Shown: piece after piece, positions 38,592 to 48,349 of the stretch
How positions within the stretch are numbered: the first letter of the stretch is position 1
How the letters are laid out: every line of letters starts with the position of its first letter
From: Cyclobacteriaceae bacterium
GTDB lineage: Bacteria; Bacteroidota; Bacteroidia; Cytophagales; Cyclobacteriaceae
DNA length: 64,000 nucleotides
NCBI GenBank assembly: GCA_022842845.1
Contig: JALHOT010000003.1
Coordinates: forward strand, 62,001 to 126,000
Direction of reading: 5' to 3'
The notes under the pieces: generated by a model
The model's database searches: none
The model's input: the letters and a program-made list of their open reading frames with translations, nothing else
What the model was told of the DNA's origin: nothing
Program-made: the position numbers and the translations under genes

Positions 38592-41500
38592 ATGAAAATA
38601 TCTGACTATGCTGTAAAAAATTATCAGTTTACCCTGGTGATTTTTCTGATGATCGTTGCCTTAGGTATAACAACGATTGTAAACATGCCCCGCTCAGAAG
38701 ATCCGGAATTGCACGCTCCCCAATATCCAATTGTGGCGGTGTTTCCTGGTACCAGCCCTAAGGACATGGAAGAATTGGTGGTTGAACCACTTGAACAAAA
38801 AATTTCCGAGCTAGAAGGTATTAAGAGAATCAAAACTAATATTTCTGATGGCGTAGCTGTACTTTTTGTTGAATACAAATACGAAAGTGACGTAGACGAC
38901 AAGTATGCAGAGCTGGTAAGAGAAGTCAATGGATTACGCAGCAGCTTGCCTCAAAACCTATCAAGCCTTGAAGTACGCAGGGTTTTGCCTTCTGATGTTA
39001 ACATTATACAAATTGCCCTCGTATCAGAAAACGCCTCTCGTGATAAGCTAAAAAGTGCCGCTGAAGATTTACAAGACAAGTTGGAGCAAATCAAGTCACT
39101 GAAGAATATAAAAATTCATGGTTTGCCCGATCGTATTGTGCGCATCGACTTACAGCTTGATAAAATGGCACAATTGCGCATCCCGCTGGATGCAGTAACA
39201 GGAAACTTACAAAGCGAAATAGCCAACATTCCAGGAGGAAGTGTAGATGCTGGGAGTAAATCCTTTAATATCAAAACAAGTGGTAACTATAAAAGTGTTG
39301 AGGAAATACAGAATACCATTATTCTATCTGTTGGCAACAAAAATGTATTGCTTAAAGATATTGCCTCAGTCTATTACACATACGAAGAGGATACTCATAT
39401 CACAAGGTTAAACGGCCATCGTAGTGTATTTATCACAGCTGCACAAAAGCCAGGTGAAAACATTTCAAAAACCCAGGAGATGTACCAGCCGGTGATTGCT
39501 GCATTTAAAGAACAGTTACCTGCTAATATCGACTTAGTACATCATTTCGATCAAGCTAATAATGTGAACAAACGCTTGAGTGGACTGGGCTTTGATTTTG
39601 TGATTGCAATTTTATTGGTAGCGATCACTCTTTTACCCTTAGGGCAACGCGCTGCTGTTATTGTAATGATCTCCATACCCCTTTCGTTGGCCATCGGCAT
39701 TGTGTTAATGAATGCCTTGGGTTATAACTTGAATCAGCTCAGCATTGTTGGCTTAGTAGTGGCTTTGGGTCTTCTGGTTGATGATAGCATTGTTGTTGTC
39801 GAAAATATTGAGCGATGGCTGAGAGAAGGCTACTCCAGAATGGAGGCAACACTAAAAGCCACCCAGCAAATTGGCTTAGCGGTAATTGGATGCACCGCAA
39901 CCTTAATCATTGCCTTCCTTCCCCTTGTTTTCTTACCTGAGGCAGCTGGAGAATTCATCAGAAGCTTACCTATGGGAGTCATTACTTCGGTATTAGCCTC
40001 GATGCTTGTTTCGCTCACCATCATTCCTTTTTTATCAAGCAGATTGTTAAAAGAGAATCATGGACATCCGGATGGAAATATATTTATGCGCGCCTTAAAG
40101 AAAGGAATACAAGGAAGCTATGCACCATTTCTTGATAAAGCGCTGGCTAAACCCTGGTGGACGATTGGCATTGCTGCAGTAATCTTCATCGGATCTCTAC
40201 AGTTATTTCCGGTTATTGGTTTCAGTTTATTTCCAGCCTCAGAAAAGCCACAGTTCTTAGTAGAAATTACTACACCACTTCAATCAAACTTGAGTTATAC
40301 AGACAGTATTACCAAGATTATTGAAAAAGAACTGCGCACCCATAAAGAAATACAGTACGTAGCTACCAATGTTGGTAAAGGTAATCCTCGCATCTATTAC
40401 AATGTAATTCCCGAAAATGAGCGTACTGACTATACACAAATCTTTGTTCAATTATATGAAAATACATCTCCTATAAGAAAACTGGAACTTATTGAAGAAT
40501 TGCGCAAGCTTTGGACACCCTACCCGGGCGCAAAAGTGGAAGTGAAAAATTTTGAGCAAGGTCCACCCATAAATGCCCCTGTAGAAGTACGGCTCTTTGG
40601 TGATAATCTAGACACGCTGCGCAACTTGGCTGCGCGAGTAGAGAAATCCTTGGAGCAAACACCCGGTACTTTATACATCAACAACCCTGTGATGCATTTG
40701 AAATCTGACATAAAGGTAGATATACAAAAAGAAAAAGCACAGATGTTGGGTATCCCCACCGTCACAATAGATCGAACTGTGCGTTTAGCAGTAGCGGGAT
40801 TGAATGTAGGTAAATTCTCCGATGAAAACGGTGATGATGTTGAAATCATTGTTTCAAAAGCCAACGCAGGACAATCAACCTTACGGGCCTTGGAAAATTT
40901 ATACGTTAATAATCAGCAGGGCAGAGCCATTCCACTAAACCAGGTAGCCAATCTTCATCTTGAATCCTCTCCCATCAGCATCAATCACTTCGATAAGATC
41001 AGAATGGTATCAATAACAGCTTTTGTTGGTAAAGGATTTTTGGTAGACAAGGTTATCAATGAAGTAACTAAAAATATGGATGCCATGTCACTGCCCGCAG
41101 GTTATACATATGCGATGGGCGGAGAGGTGGAAAGCAGACAAGAATCGTTTGGAGGTTTTGAAAGTGTTATCATCGTTACCATATTTTTATTCATTGCAGT
41201 GCTCATTCTTGAATTCAGAACCTTTAAAAGTACGCTCATTGTTTTATCGGTTATTCCGCTGGGTATAGTGGGGGCAGTACTAGCCTTGCTAATTACTGGT
41301 AATTCACTCTCCTTTGTTGCCATCATTGGGTTAATAGCTTTAGCCGGTATTGAAGTAAAGAATACCATTTTACTTGTTGATTTCACCAATCAACTAAGGG
41401 AACAAGGTAAGTCATTAGAAGAAGCCATTCGTGAAGCCGGGGAAGTTCGCTTCCTTCCAATTATTCTCACATCAATGACAGCCATTGGTGGACTATTACC

Positions 41501-41639
41501 TATTGCATGGTCATCTAATCCGCTCATTTCACCATTGGCAATCGTACTCATCGGTGGGCTTATTAGTTCAACTCTATTATCGCGAGTCGTAACACCTGTA
41601 GTTTATAAGCTAATCCCTCCTCGTATAGAGCGCGCATAA
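38592..41639 (+). CDS. RND efflux transporter permease (AcrB/MexB-like)
   Basis: 1015 aa; 'NMPRSEDPELHAPQYPIVAVFPGTSPKDMEELVVEPLE', 'GLVVALGLLVDDSIVVVENIERWL', 'GLIALAGIEVKNTILLVDF'. Confidence 0.95.
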   Translation: MKISDYAVKNYQFTLVIFLMIVALGITTIVNMPRSEDPELHAPQYPIVAVFPGTSPKDMEELVVEPLEQKISELEGIKRIKTNISDGVAVLFVEYKYESDVDDKYAELVREVNGLRSSLPQNLSSLEVRRVLPSDVNIIQIALVSENASRDKLKSAAEDLQDKLEQIKSLKNIKIHGLPDRIVRIDLQLDKMAQLRIPLDAVTGNLQSEIANIPGGSVDAGSKSFNIKTSGNYKSVEEIQNTIILSVGNKNVLLKDIASVYYTYEEDTHITRLNGHRSVFITAAQKPGENISKTQEMYQPVIAAFKEQLPANIDLVHHFDQANNVNKRLSGLGFDFVIAILLVAITLLPLGQRAAVIVMISIPLSLAIGIVLMNALGYNLNQLSIVGLVVALGLLVDDSIVVVENIERWLREGYSRMEATLKATQQIGLAVIGCTATLIIAFLPLVFLPEAAGEFIRSLPMGVITSVLASMLVSLTIIPFLSSRLLKENHGHPDGNIFMRALKKGIQGSYAPFLDKALAKPWWTIGIAAVIFIGSLQLFPVIGFSLFPASEKPQFLVEITTPLQSNLSYTDSITKIIEKELRTHKEIQYVATNVGKGNPRIYYNVIPENERTDYTQIFVQLYENTSPIRKLELIEELRKLWTPYPGAKVEVKNFEQGPPINAPVEVRLFGDNLDTLRNLAARVEKSLEQTPGTLYINNPVMHLKSDIKVDIQKEKAQMLGIPTVTIDRTVRLAVAGLNVGKFSDENGDDVEIIVSKANAGQSTLRALENLYVNNQQGRAIPLNQVANLHLESSPISINHFDKIRMVSITAFVGKGFLVDKVINEVTKNMDAMSLPAGYTYAMGGEVESRQESFGGFESVIIVTIFLFIAVLILEFRTFKSTLIVLSVIPLGIVGAVLALLITGNSLSFVAIIGLIALAGIEVKNTILLVDFTNQLREQGKSLEEAIREAGEVRFLPIILTSMTAIGGLLPIAWSSNPLISPLAIVLIGGLISSTLLSRVVTPVVYKLIPPRIERA

Positions 41640-41666
41640 TTTAAATTCTATATCACATTCGTTAGT

Positions 41667-41708
41667 ATATGCTTGCTTTCATCGCTGATGAGAGCAAGCA
41701 TATTTTTT
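41667..41708 (+). terminator. Terminator of the RND efflux operon
   Basis: ATATGCTTGCT ... AGCAAGCATAT followed by TTTTT; loop contains CATC/GATG. Confidence 0.8.
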
Positions 41709-41829
41709 GGGCTTAGTATAGCGTTTATTGATTCTGGAGTACGTTTATCGAAGCATGCGGTTAATGATCTGTGAAACAGGTTAAAATACCCTATTGGTTG
41801 CGTTATAATGCCAACTAAATAAACAACCT

Positions 41830-42582
41830 ATGGATACATTAAAAAATTTAGCAATTAGCGCTGGCATTATGGTAATGATCTGGGGCTGTAACGTGAAAGA
41901 GAACAAACAACTCAGGGCTACTGTGGATTCTCTTAAAACCGAATTACAAACAAGTGTAGAGATTGCGCAAACACTGAATGATGTCGGTGTTCTCATTGAC
42001 TCCATTGATATCAGTCGCAATTCATTAAACTTAAATATGGTAGAAGGGACAAGCTATGCCAATTATACGGAGCGGCTGAACAACATCAATGACTATGTCA
42101 AAGTGACGATGAGCAAGATTGCCAGCATGGAGGCTACAATCAAAAAGTCAAAAGTGGATAATCGTTACTATGCCAATGCCATTAAAAAGCTGAAGGAAAA
42201 TCTTGAATCAAGTACTGCGCAATTAGCAGCCCTACAAGAAGAAGTACAAAGAGTAAGACAAACAAATAGTGAGCTCCTGCTAAGCGTTAAGAGCAAAGAG
42301 GAAGAGTTAGTCCAAAAAAATGAAATTATCCAGCTCAATCAACAGAGCATTACTTCTTTGCAAGAAAAAGTTGATGGATTAGTTCACAAGACTTCAGATA
42401 CACAAGCTGAATCCTATTTCAAACAGGCTCAGGCCTTAGAAACAGCGGCACAAAGAACGAAACTCGCTCCGCGTAAAAAGAAAGCAACGCAGCTAGAAGC
42501 ACTTGAGCTTTATAAGCTAGCCGCAACCATGGGCTATCCGGAAGCAGATCTAAGAGTATTAGTGCTGGAAAAAAGTATTTAA
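41830..42582 (+). CDS. Coiled-coil lipoprotein with C-terminal Sel1/TPR-like helix
   Basis: MDTLKNLAISAGIMVMIWGCNVKENK lipobox-like; long heptad region; end 'QLEALELYKLAATMGYPEADLRVLVLEK'. Confidence 0.75.
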   Translation: MDTLKNLAISAGIMVMIWGCNVKENKQLRATVDSLKTELQTSVEIAQTLNDVGVLIDSIDISRNSLNLNMVEGTSYANYTERLNNINDYVKVTMSKIASMEATIKKSKVDNRYYANAIKKLKENLESSTAQLAALQEEVQRVRQTNSELLLSVKSKEEELVQKNEIIQLNQQSITSLQEKVDGLVHKTSDTQAESYFKQAQALETAAQRTKLAPRKKKATQLEALELYKLAATMGYPEADLRVLVLEKSI

Positions 42583-42590
42583 CAGGTTAT

Positions 42591-42619
42591 AAGCCATCGG
42601 AGATGATCTCCGATGGCTT
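42591..42619 (+). terminator. Hairpin terminator
   Basis: AAGCCATCGGAG-ATGAT-CTCCGATGGCTT (12-bp perfect stem) just after the stop at 42582; weak T tract. Confidence 0.65.
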
Positions 42620-42748
42620 GTTTAAGATCTAAAAATAAATAGTAAGAGGGTTGTTAGCCTGGAAAATGGCCTAAATGCTCCTTAATTCATAAGTTTAATT
42701 GAGTTAATACTTCTTTAAATTAATGGAGTTCATTACTTTTCAGGAGTA

Positions 42749-44632
42749 ATGAAAAGTACTGGCTTTTACATCTTCTTAATAATATTTGCAGGCACAATTT
42801 GTCATGCCCAAATCAAAGAGGATAGTACCGCTATTTACCGTTTATTGCAAAACGCCCAAAACATTCGTCTCAACAAACCCGACAGTACTATTTACTATGC
42901 CAAGCAAGTACTGCCCCAGTTGACTCCAGAGAATTATTACCTCAATGGTTTTGCCTATTACCAACTTGCCTACAGCAATTGGGTAAAAGCCAATTATAAG
43001 TTGAGTGCCGAGTATGGCTACCGAGCCTTGAAATACATGGAACATACAGACCATGATTATGAAAAGTCACTCATATTACTCGAACTAGCGCGCACATTTA
43101 TTGATCTTAATAATGATGTGGAAGGCCGTAAATATTTATCTAAAGTTTACAAACTGGCCATGAATCATCCGGAAAACCCTGTAATACTCGCAAACTATTA
43201 TCGTGAATTGTCGCTTTACTATGCAGAAACAAACCAAAATGATTCAGCCTTGTATGTATCCGATAAAGCGATTGAAATTTATGAACTCCGCGGAGACACA
43301 CTGAACAAAAGTGTGTTGATAGGTCGTAAGGCGCGTATACTCTTATCGCAGCTTAAATTCAAAGAAGCCATGGCTTTATCGCGTAAAGCCACCATACTCG
43401 ATAGTCTGGTTAATAACAAACGAGCCCTGGGTATTAGCAACCTGCAGATGGCTACTGCCTTGGTGGGACTTAAGAATTATGATAGCGCGATTATATACCT
43501 TAATAAGTCCATAAGACTTAGCGGAGAACTTAACAATTGGCTCGCGCTCTACAGAGCTCACAATACGATGAGTAAAGTATACTTAGAAAAGAAAGAGCCC
43601 TATTTAGCCATCAATCATTTGAAACAAGCTGAGCAATATAAAGACAGCATGTACAACGCAAGTGCCTCAGGACAAATTGAGGAAATGAAAATTTTATATG
43701 AAACAGAGCAGAAGGACAATATGATTACTCTGTTGGAAAAAGAAAATGAGTTAAAACAACAACAAGGTAAAACACAAAAAATCCTTGTCATCTCCTTAGT
43801 TCTCTTTATTATTTTATTATGGGCCCTGTTGTTTCTTCAAATGCGATCACAGCGCATTCAAAGAAAAGCCAATGAAGAATTATTTCTTCGAAATGTTTCA
43901 ATAGAACAGCAGAAAGAGGAAATGCAATTGCAAGCCGAGAAATTACAAGACCTTAATCAACTTAAGTCAAAGTTATTCTCCGTTATCAGTCACGATTTGC
44001 GTGGCCCTATCAATAATTTACAATCACTACTTGATCTATTATCGAGAAACCTCCTTTCGCAAGAAGAGTTTTTGAAACACTCTGATAAGTTACGGGCCAG
44101 TGTTAATGTAACGCAACGCACCCTTGAAAATCTGCTGAATTGGTCATTAAGCCAAATGGAAGGCATACGCACCCGTCCCACTATCATTGATATCAAGAAT
44201 TCAATAGAGGAAGCCTCACGCTTGCTTAATGATATCGCTTCAAGAAAAGAAATCTGTATTAAAAATGAATTGAAGGATTCTCTGCTTGTTTATGCAGACC
44301 CCGATCAGGTGCAGGTTATTTTAAGAAACTTAATTCACAACGGCATCAAATTTTCCAAAGCTGGAACGTGCGTTACTATTACTGCACTTGTTCAGGACAA
44401 AATGTGCTCCATCACTGTTCAGGATCAGGGCATTGGCATGTCACCAGAAGAATTGTTGCGCCTGGAAATTAGCAAAGATCATTTTACTAAAATTGGTACA
44501 CTCCAGGAAAAGGGAACAGGTCTCGGATTTTTGTTGTGTCGCGAATTTGTTCACCATAACGAAGGCAAACTCAGTGTGAGCAGTGAAACAGGTGCAGGCA
44601 CAAAAGTTACTTTTACCCTGCCACTCGCTTAG
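42749..44632 (+). CDS. TPR-containing sensor histidine kinase
   Basis: Signal peptide, TPRs, TM 'ILVISLVLFIILLWALLFLQ', H-box 'LFSVISHDLRGPINNLQSL', 'LRNLIHNGIKFS', 'GIGM', 'GTGLGFLLCREFV'. Confidence 0.92.
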   Translation: MKSTGFYIFLIIFAGTICHAQIKEDSTAIYRLLQNAQNIRLNKPDSTIYYAKQVLPQLTPENYYLNGFAYYQLAYSNWVKANYKLSAEYGYRALKYMEHTDHDYEKSLILLELARTFIDLNNDVEGRKYLSKVYKLAMNHPENPVILANYYRELSLYYAETNQNDSALYVSDKAIEIYELRGDTLNKSVLIGRKARILLSQLKFKEAMALSRKATILDSLVNNKRALGISNLQMATALVGLKNYDSAIIYLNKSIRLSGELNNWLALYRAHNTMSKVYLEKKEPYLAINHLKQAEQYKDSMYNASASGQIEEMKILYETEQKDNMITLLEKENELKQQQGKTQKILVISLVLFIILLWALLFLQMRSQRIQRKANEELFLRNVSIEQQKEEMQLQAEKLQDLNQLKSKLFSVISHDLRGPINNLQSLLDLLSRNLLSQEEFLKHSDKLRASVNVTQRTLENLLNWSLSQMEGIRTRPTIIDIKNSIEEASRLLNDIASRKEICIKNELKDSLLVYADPDQVQVILRNLIHNGIKFSKAGTCVTITALVQDKMCSITVQDQGIGMSPEELLRLEISKDHFTKIGTLQEKGTGLGFLLCREFVHHNEGKLSVSSETGAGTKVTFTLPLA

Positions 44633-45057
44633 GCAATAAAATCTATTTTTTTGTGGCTACCATCACAGAAAGGCTTATTACCTGAAGCTCCGCAACGACA
44701 GAAGGCTGTTACATTATTCTTTTTGCTCAGCACACCATCAGCATTTTTAATCACCACATTGCCATAAACAAGCAGCGGGCCATTAGGTGATGGCTCTACG
44801 ATGGTTTCAGCATGAACCGAAACGGGTGCACTATCGGCTGACTGATTCATGAAATAACTAAGTGCACCACTAGGACACTTCTTTACTTGTTCAATAATTT
44901 TTTCTGTTGTGGATTTCTCAGGGGTAACCCAGGGTCTTTTTCTTGGATCAAACACTTCTCCCAAGCCTTTAAAGCAAATAGTAGAATGAATACAGGCTTT
45001 TGGTTTCCAAACAATCGTTACTTCACCATTGCTATATTTTTTTTCAATGTCCTTCAT
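44629..45057 (-). CDS. Divergent Fer4 (Fer4_19-type) + CDGSH iron-sulfur domain protein
   Basis: N-terminal 'CIHSTICFKGLGEVFDPRKRPWV...VKKCPSGALSY'; C-terminal 'AFCRCGASGNKPFCDGSHKKIDF' CDGSH motif. Confidence 0.9.
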   Translation of the reverse strand: MKDIEKKYSNGEVTIVWKPKACIHSTICFKGLGEVFDPRKRPWVTPEKSTTEKIIEQVKKCPSGALSYFMNQSADSAPVSVHAETIVEPSPNGPLLVYGNVVIKNADGVLSKKNNVTAFCRCGASGNKPFCDGSHKKIDFIA

Positions 45058-45470
45058 GCCTTTGACGATTCGTTGATGACTGAAAGCATAGTATTAATCT
45101 CTATCGGATGCGTTAATGCTTTATGAACAGGACATAATTTAGCAATTTGAAGCATGCGCTGGCGCTGAGCTTCCTGTAAATCTCCAAAAATCTGGATGTC
45201 GGAATCAAAAGCAGTGCCTCCTTCTACCTCTCTGGAAGTTACTGCTACTTCAATTCGGTTTACGGCAAAACCTTTTCTGTTAGCATACATGCGCAAGGTG
45301 ATGGCCGTGCAAGAGGCTAGCGACATCCTTAAAAAATCGCCAGGCCTTGGGCCAGTATCCTTTCCCCCCGCATCTAAAGGTTCATCGGCAATTACATGAT
45401 GTTGTCTTGCCACCATCTCTGTTCTATAAAGGTCTGTACCAATGGTGGCAACCGCAATTTTTTCTTCCAT
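45054..45470 (-). CDS. OsmC family protein
   Basis: 'GGKDTGPRPGDFLRMSLASCTAITLRMYANRKG' and 'LCPVHKALTHPIEI' are OsmC-like. ATG at 45470 preferred (after the upstream TAG). Confidence 0.87.
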   Translation of the reverse strand: MEEKIAVATIGTDLYRTEMVARQHHVIADEPLDAGGKDTGPRPGDFLRMSLASCTAITLRMYANRKGFAVNRIEVAVTSREVEGGTAFDSDIQIFGDLQEAQRQRMLQIAKLCPVHKALTHPIEINTMLSVINESSKA

Positions 45471-45471
45471 G

Positions 45472-46077
45472 CTAGAAGATACCATTTTTTATAAAGGCTT
45501 CTTGCGCATATCGTTCGCGCGCAGCAAGCTCTTTTGTTCTTACCGCTTCTGGTAAGGTATCAACGGGTGCCGGATAACCGACCGCTAACATCACACCCAG
45601 GTCAAACTCATCAGGAATATTAAGTACCTGGCGGGCCTTCTCATGATCATAACCAGCCATCTGTCTTACCTGCAAACCAAGGGCTACTGCCTGCAAAGCA
45701 ATGGATGTGTTAGCTGCTCCCAAATCATACAATGCGTAGGCATTGGGTGAATTAAAGCGTTTGAAACTTTTTCTACTAATACTAAAAATTAAGAGAGGTA
45801 CATTTTCAACCCAAACCTTATTTCCATCATTCAATAGGCTAAAGAATTTTTCCCACAAAACACTCTGATCTCTGGTAGCATATAAATAATGCCAAGGCTG
45901 CTCATTCATACTTGATGCTGACCAACGGGCGGCTTCAAATAAGGAATTAATTTTTTCTGACTCTATGGCTTTACTAGAAAAGGCCCTGGTGCTTTTTCTG
46001 TTTTTAATCAAATCTGCTATCTCAAACTGGACAGCGCTGGATTTCTGTTTCTCCACAATTTCTGTTGTCATAACCAT
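45472..46077 (-). CDS. Nitroreductase family protein
   Basis: 'LIKNRKSTRAFSSKAIESEKINSLFEAARWSASSMNEQPWHYLYATR', 'VMLAVGYPA' nitroreductase signatures. Confidence 0.92.
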   Translation of the reverse strand: MVMTTEIVEKQKSSAVQFEIADLIKNRKSTRAFSSKAIESEKINSLFEAARWSASSMNEQPWHYLYATRDQSVLWEKFFSLLNDGNKVWVENVPLLIFSISRKSFKRFNSPNAYALYDLGAANTSIALQAVALGLQVRQMAGYDHEKARQVLNIPDEFDLGVMLAVGYPAPVDTLPEAVRTKELAARERYAQEAFIKNGIF

Positions 46078-46101
46078 CTAACAAGTTGGAATGCATTCGG
46101 T

Positions 46102-46506
46102 TTACTTACTCCACTTAGGAATTCCCCAAATAGCCAGAAATCCTGAGAAAAGGTGCATAGGACCTGTTAAAAGAGGAAAAGTTTCATCCAATACAGTACC
46201 ATCGGGAAGTTGTGTGCTGGTAAAAACTGGGTAAAAGCTAAAGAGTACAAAGGCGATGCTAATGACCATCCAAAGTAATTGGCCTTTGGGCATATATCGC
46301 TTAAAAATAAAGTACAAGAAAGCCCCAATGAGGACAGGAAGCAGAGAGGAGATTGTAACGGCCACCGCAAAACCCGGAGGAATGGTAGCACCAAGTACGC
46401 CAGCCAAAAAACTCCATAAGTGATTGACGCCAGCACCGATCAGTCCGGCTATTAATCCAGCCTTCAGTGCGCTTGATAATGTAATCGTGTTTGATTGTGT
46501 CATCAT
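46102..46506 (-). CDS. Four-TM membrane protein (DUF6069-like)
   Basis: Hydrophobic 134-aa ORF with 4 predicted TM stretches, tightly spaced within the operon. Confidence 0.75.
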   Translation of the reverse strand: MMTQSNTITLSSALKAGLIAGLIGAGVNHLWSFLAGVLGATIPPGFAVAVTISSLLPVLIGAFLYFIFKRYMPKGQLLWMVISIAFVLFSFYPVFTSTQLPDGTVLDETFPLLTGPMHLFSGFLAIWGIPKWSK

Positions 46507-46512
46507 ATATAT

Positions 46513-47382
46513 TTAGGATTCAATTAGTACACCCATTTTTCCCATTTGATAATCTCGCATGGCTTCCATGATTTGGGTTTGATTGTTCATCACAAAAGGT
46601 CCATGCGATACGACTGGTTCATCCAATGGTTCACCACTTAACACCAGCATGCGTGTATCTTCCAATGCTTCGAAGGATATTCCATCACCATCCTGTTTAA
46701 AAAATACTGCATGCAATCCTTCCACCAGGCCATATCCTTCTAATGAAATTTTACCATCGAGTAAATACAACAGCACCTGGTGGTTGTCTGGGAGCTGATA
46801 ACTCATCTTACCACCTTTTTTAGCATAAACAGTAGCTGCATTTACTGGACTGAGCGTGGGTATTTTTCCATTAACACCAGCCAAGGTTCCTGCAAATACA
46901 TGATTGCTTACCAGCCCGTCATCAGAAAGTACAGTGGGCACTTCTGCTGTTTGAATTGGAAAGTATGATGGTTGATCCATTTTATGCTTCGCTGGACTGT
47001 TGATCCATAGTTGTATGATCTCCTGTCTTCCACCAATTTCATGAATATCGTGAGGCGGCCTTTCACTATGAATGATACCTCTGCCTGCATGCATCCATTG
47101 AGCCCCTCCTGCATATACAACATTGTTATTACCACGGCTGTCGCGATGGTGAACTCCTCCTTGAAAAACAAAGGTTACCGGAGAGAAGCCACGATGTGGA
47201 TGTGGATCTACACCACTGTGCAGCGCTGAACGCAACACCGGTACTTTTATGTTAGCATGATGCAATAATAAGAAAGGATCAACCTGTTGTACATTTTGCG
47301 TTGGCAAAGGTTGCCGTATAGGTAGACCACCCATATCCATCGGGTGGGCATATAATAAATGAGAGACAGTTCTTGATTTCAT
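46513..47382 (-). CDS. Pirin family protein (cytoplasmic)
   Basis: 'SGVDPHPHRGFSPVTFVFQGGVHHRDSRGNNNVVYAGGAQWMHAGRGIIHSERP' pirin motif with metal-binding His residues. Confidence 0.92.
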   Translation of the reverse strand: MKSRTVSHLLYAHPMDMGGLPIRQPLPTQNVQQVDPFLLLHHANIKVPVLRSALHSGVDPHPHRGFSPVTFVFQGGVHHRDSRGNNNVVYAGGAQWMHAGRGIIHSERPPHDIHEIGGRQEIIQLWINSPAKHKMDQPSYFPIQTAEVPTVLSDDGLVSNHVFAGTLAGVNGKIPTLSPVNAATVYAKKGGKMSYQLPDNHQVLLYLLDGKISLEGYGLVEGLHAVFFKQDGDGISFEALEDTRMLVLSGEPLDEPVVSHGPFVMNNQTQIMEAMRDYQMGKMGVLIES

Positions 47383-47406
47383 GATGACAAAACAGTTAAT
47401 GATTGT

Positions 47407-48210
47407 TTATTTCATGGGTACTTCCATTAATAAAATTTGCGCATCGCTTTCTGCTGTGAAGTTTAGCTTGTCTACATCCCATACACCGAGTCCGTCACGC
47501 TTATTCAATTTCTGATCATTGACAGTGACATCGCCTTCTATAATAAAGATATACACACCATGGCCGCTCTTGTTAAGCTTGTATTCGGTTCGCTTTCCCT
47601 TCAAGAAATTACCCAGTGAAAACCAGGCTTCCTGATGGATCCAAAGTGCCTCTGTATTTTGAAATGGCGATACAATGTTTTGCCATTGATTATTGCGCCC
47701 TTCGACTTGAAAAGACTTTTGATCGTATCGTGGCTTTACATTTCTCACATTTGGGAACACCCATATCTGAAGCAGGTTCACTTCTTCTTTTGCTGAAGCA
47801 TTCACTTCACTGTGCAAAACCCCGGTGCCTGCACTCATTACCTGCACCTCTCCTGCTTTAATAATGCCTTGACCTCCTGTATTGTCTTTATGCTGCAGGG
47901 CTCCTCGCAAGGGGATTGTAATAATCTCCATATTATCATGGGGATGCTCGCCAAAACCACGGCCACCAGCTACGATGTCGTCATTCAATACACGCAAGGC
48001 ACCAAATTGAATGCGGTTGCGATCATAATAATTGGCAAAACTGAAAGTATGGTGTGCATCCAACCAGCCGTGGTTGGCATGACCGCGCGTATTCGCTTTG
48101 TGTAATACACTTTTCATCATCTTTTGATTGCTATTTGAGCCCTGGCCCTGTGCGGAAAACACGACAATCGTTAACAAAAGGGCAAAAGCGCTGTTTTTTA
48201 ATGTTTTCAT
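47407..48210 (-). CDS. Pirin family protein (YhaK-like) with N-terminal signal peptide
   Basis: MKTLKNSAFALLLTIVVFSAQGQ then 'KANTRGHANHGWLDAHHTFSFANYYDRNRIQFGALRVLNDD' and 'HPHDNMEIITIPLRGALQHKDNTG'. Confidence 0.9.
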   Translation of the reverse strand: MKTLKNSAFALLLTIVVFSAQGQGSNSNQKMMKSVLHKANTRGHANHGWLDAHHTFSFANYYDRNRIQFGALRVLNDDIVAGGRGFGEHPHDNMEIITIPLRGALQHKDNTGGQGIIKAGEVQVMSAGTGVLHSEVNASAKEEVNLLQIWVFPNVRNVKPRYDQKSFQVEGRNNQWQNIVSPFQNTEALWIHQEAWFSLGNFLKGKRTEYKLNKSGHGVYIFIIEGDVTVNDQKLNKRDGLGVWDVDKLNFTAESDAQILLMEVPMK

Positions 48211-48256
48211 CGTTATTGTCTAGCTAGTACACGTAAAGCATAAATTAAAGTTACAA

Positions 48257-48280
48257 CAATTATTGTATATACAACTATTT
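48257..48280. promoter_or_regulatory. Candidate MarR operator in the divergent promoter region
   Basis: CAATTATTGTATATACAACTATTT containing perfect palindrome TTGTATATACAA (48263-48274); near-identical 24-mer upstream of marR at 54128-54151. Confidence 0.65.
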
Positions 48281-48349
48281 TCCCGGTAATTCGTTCATTA
48301 ATTGTAAAAGGTCTAAAAGATCTTTATCAAACAAAAGCTACGAGACACT

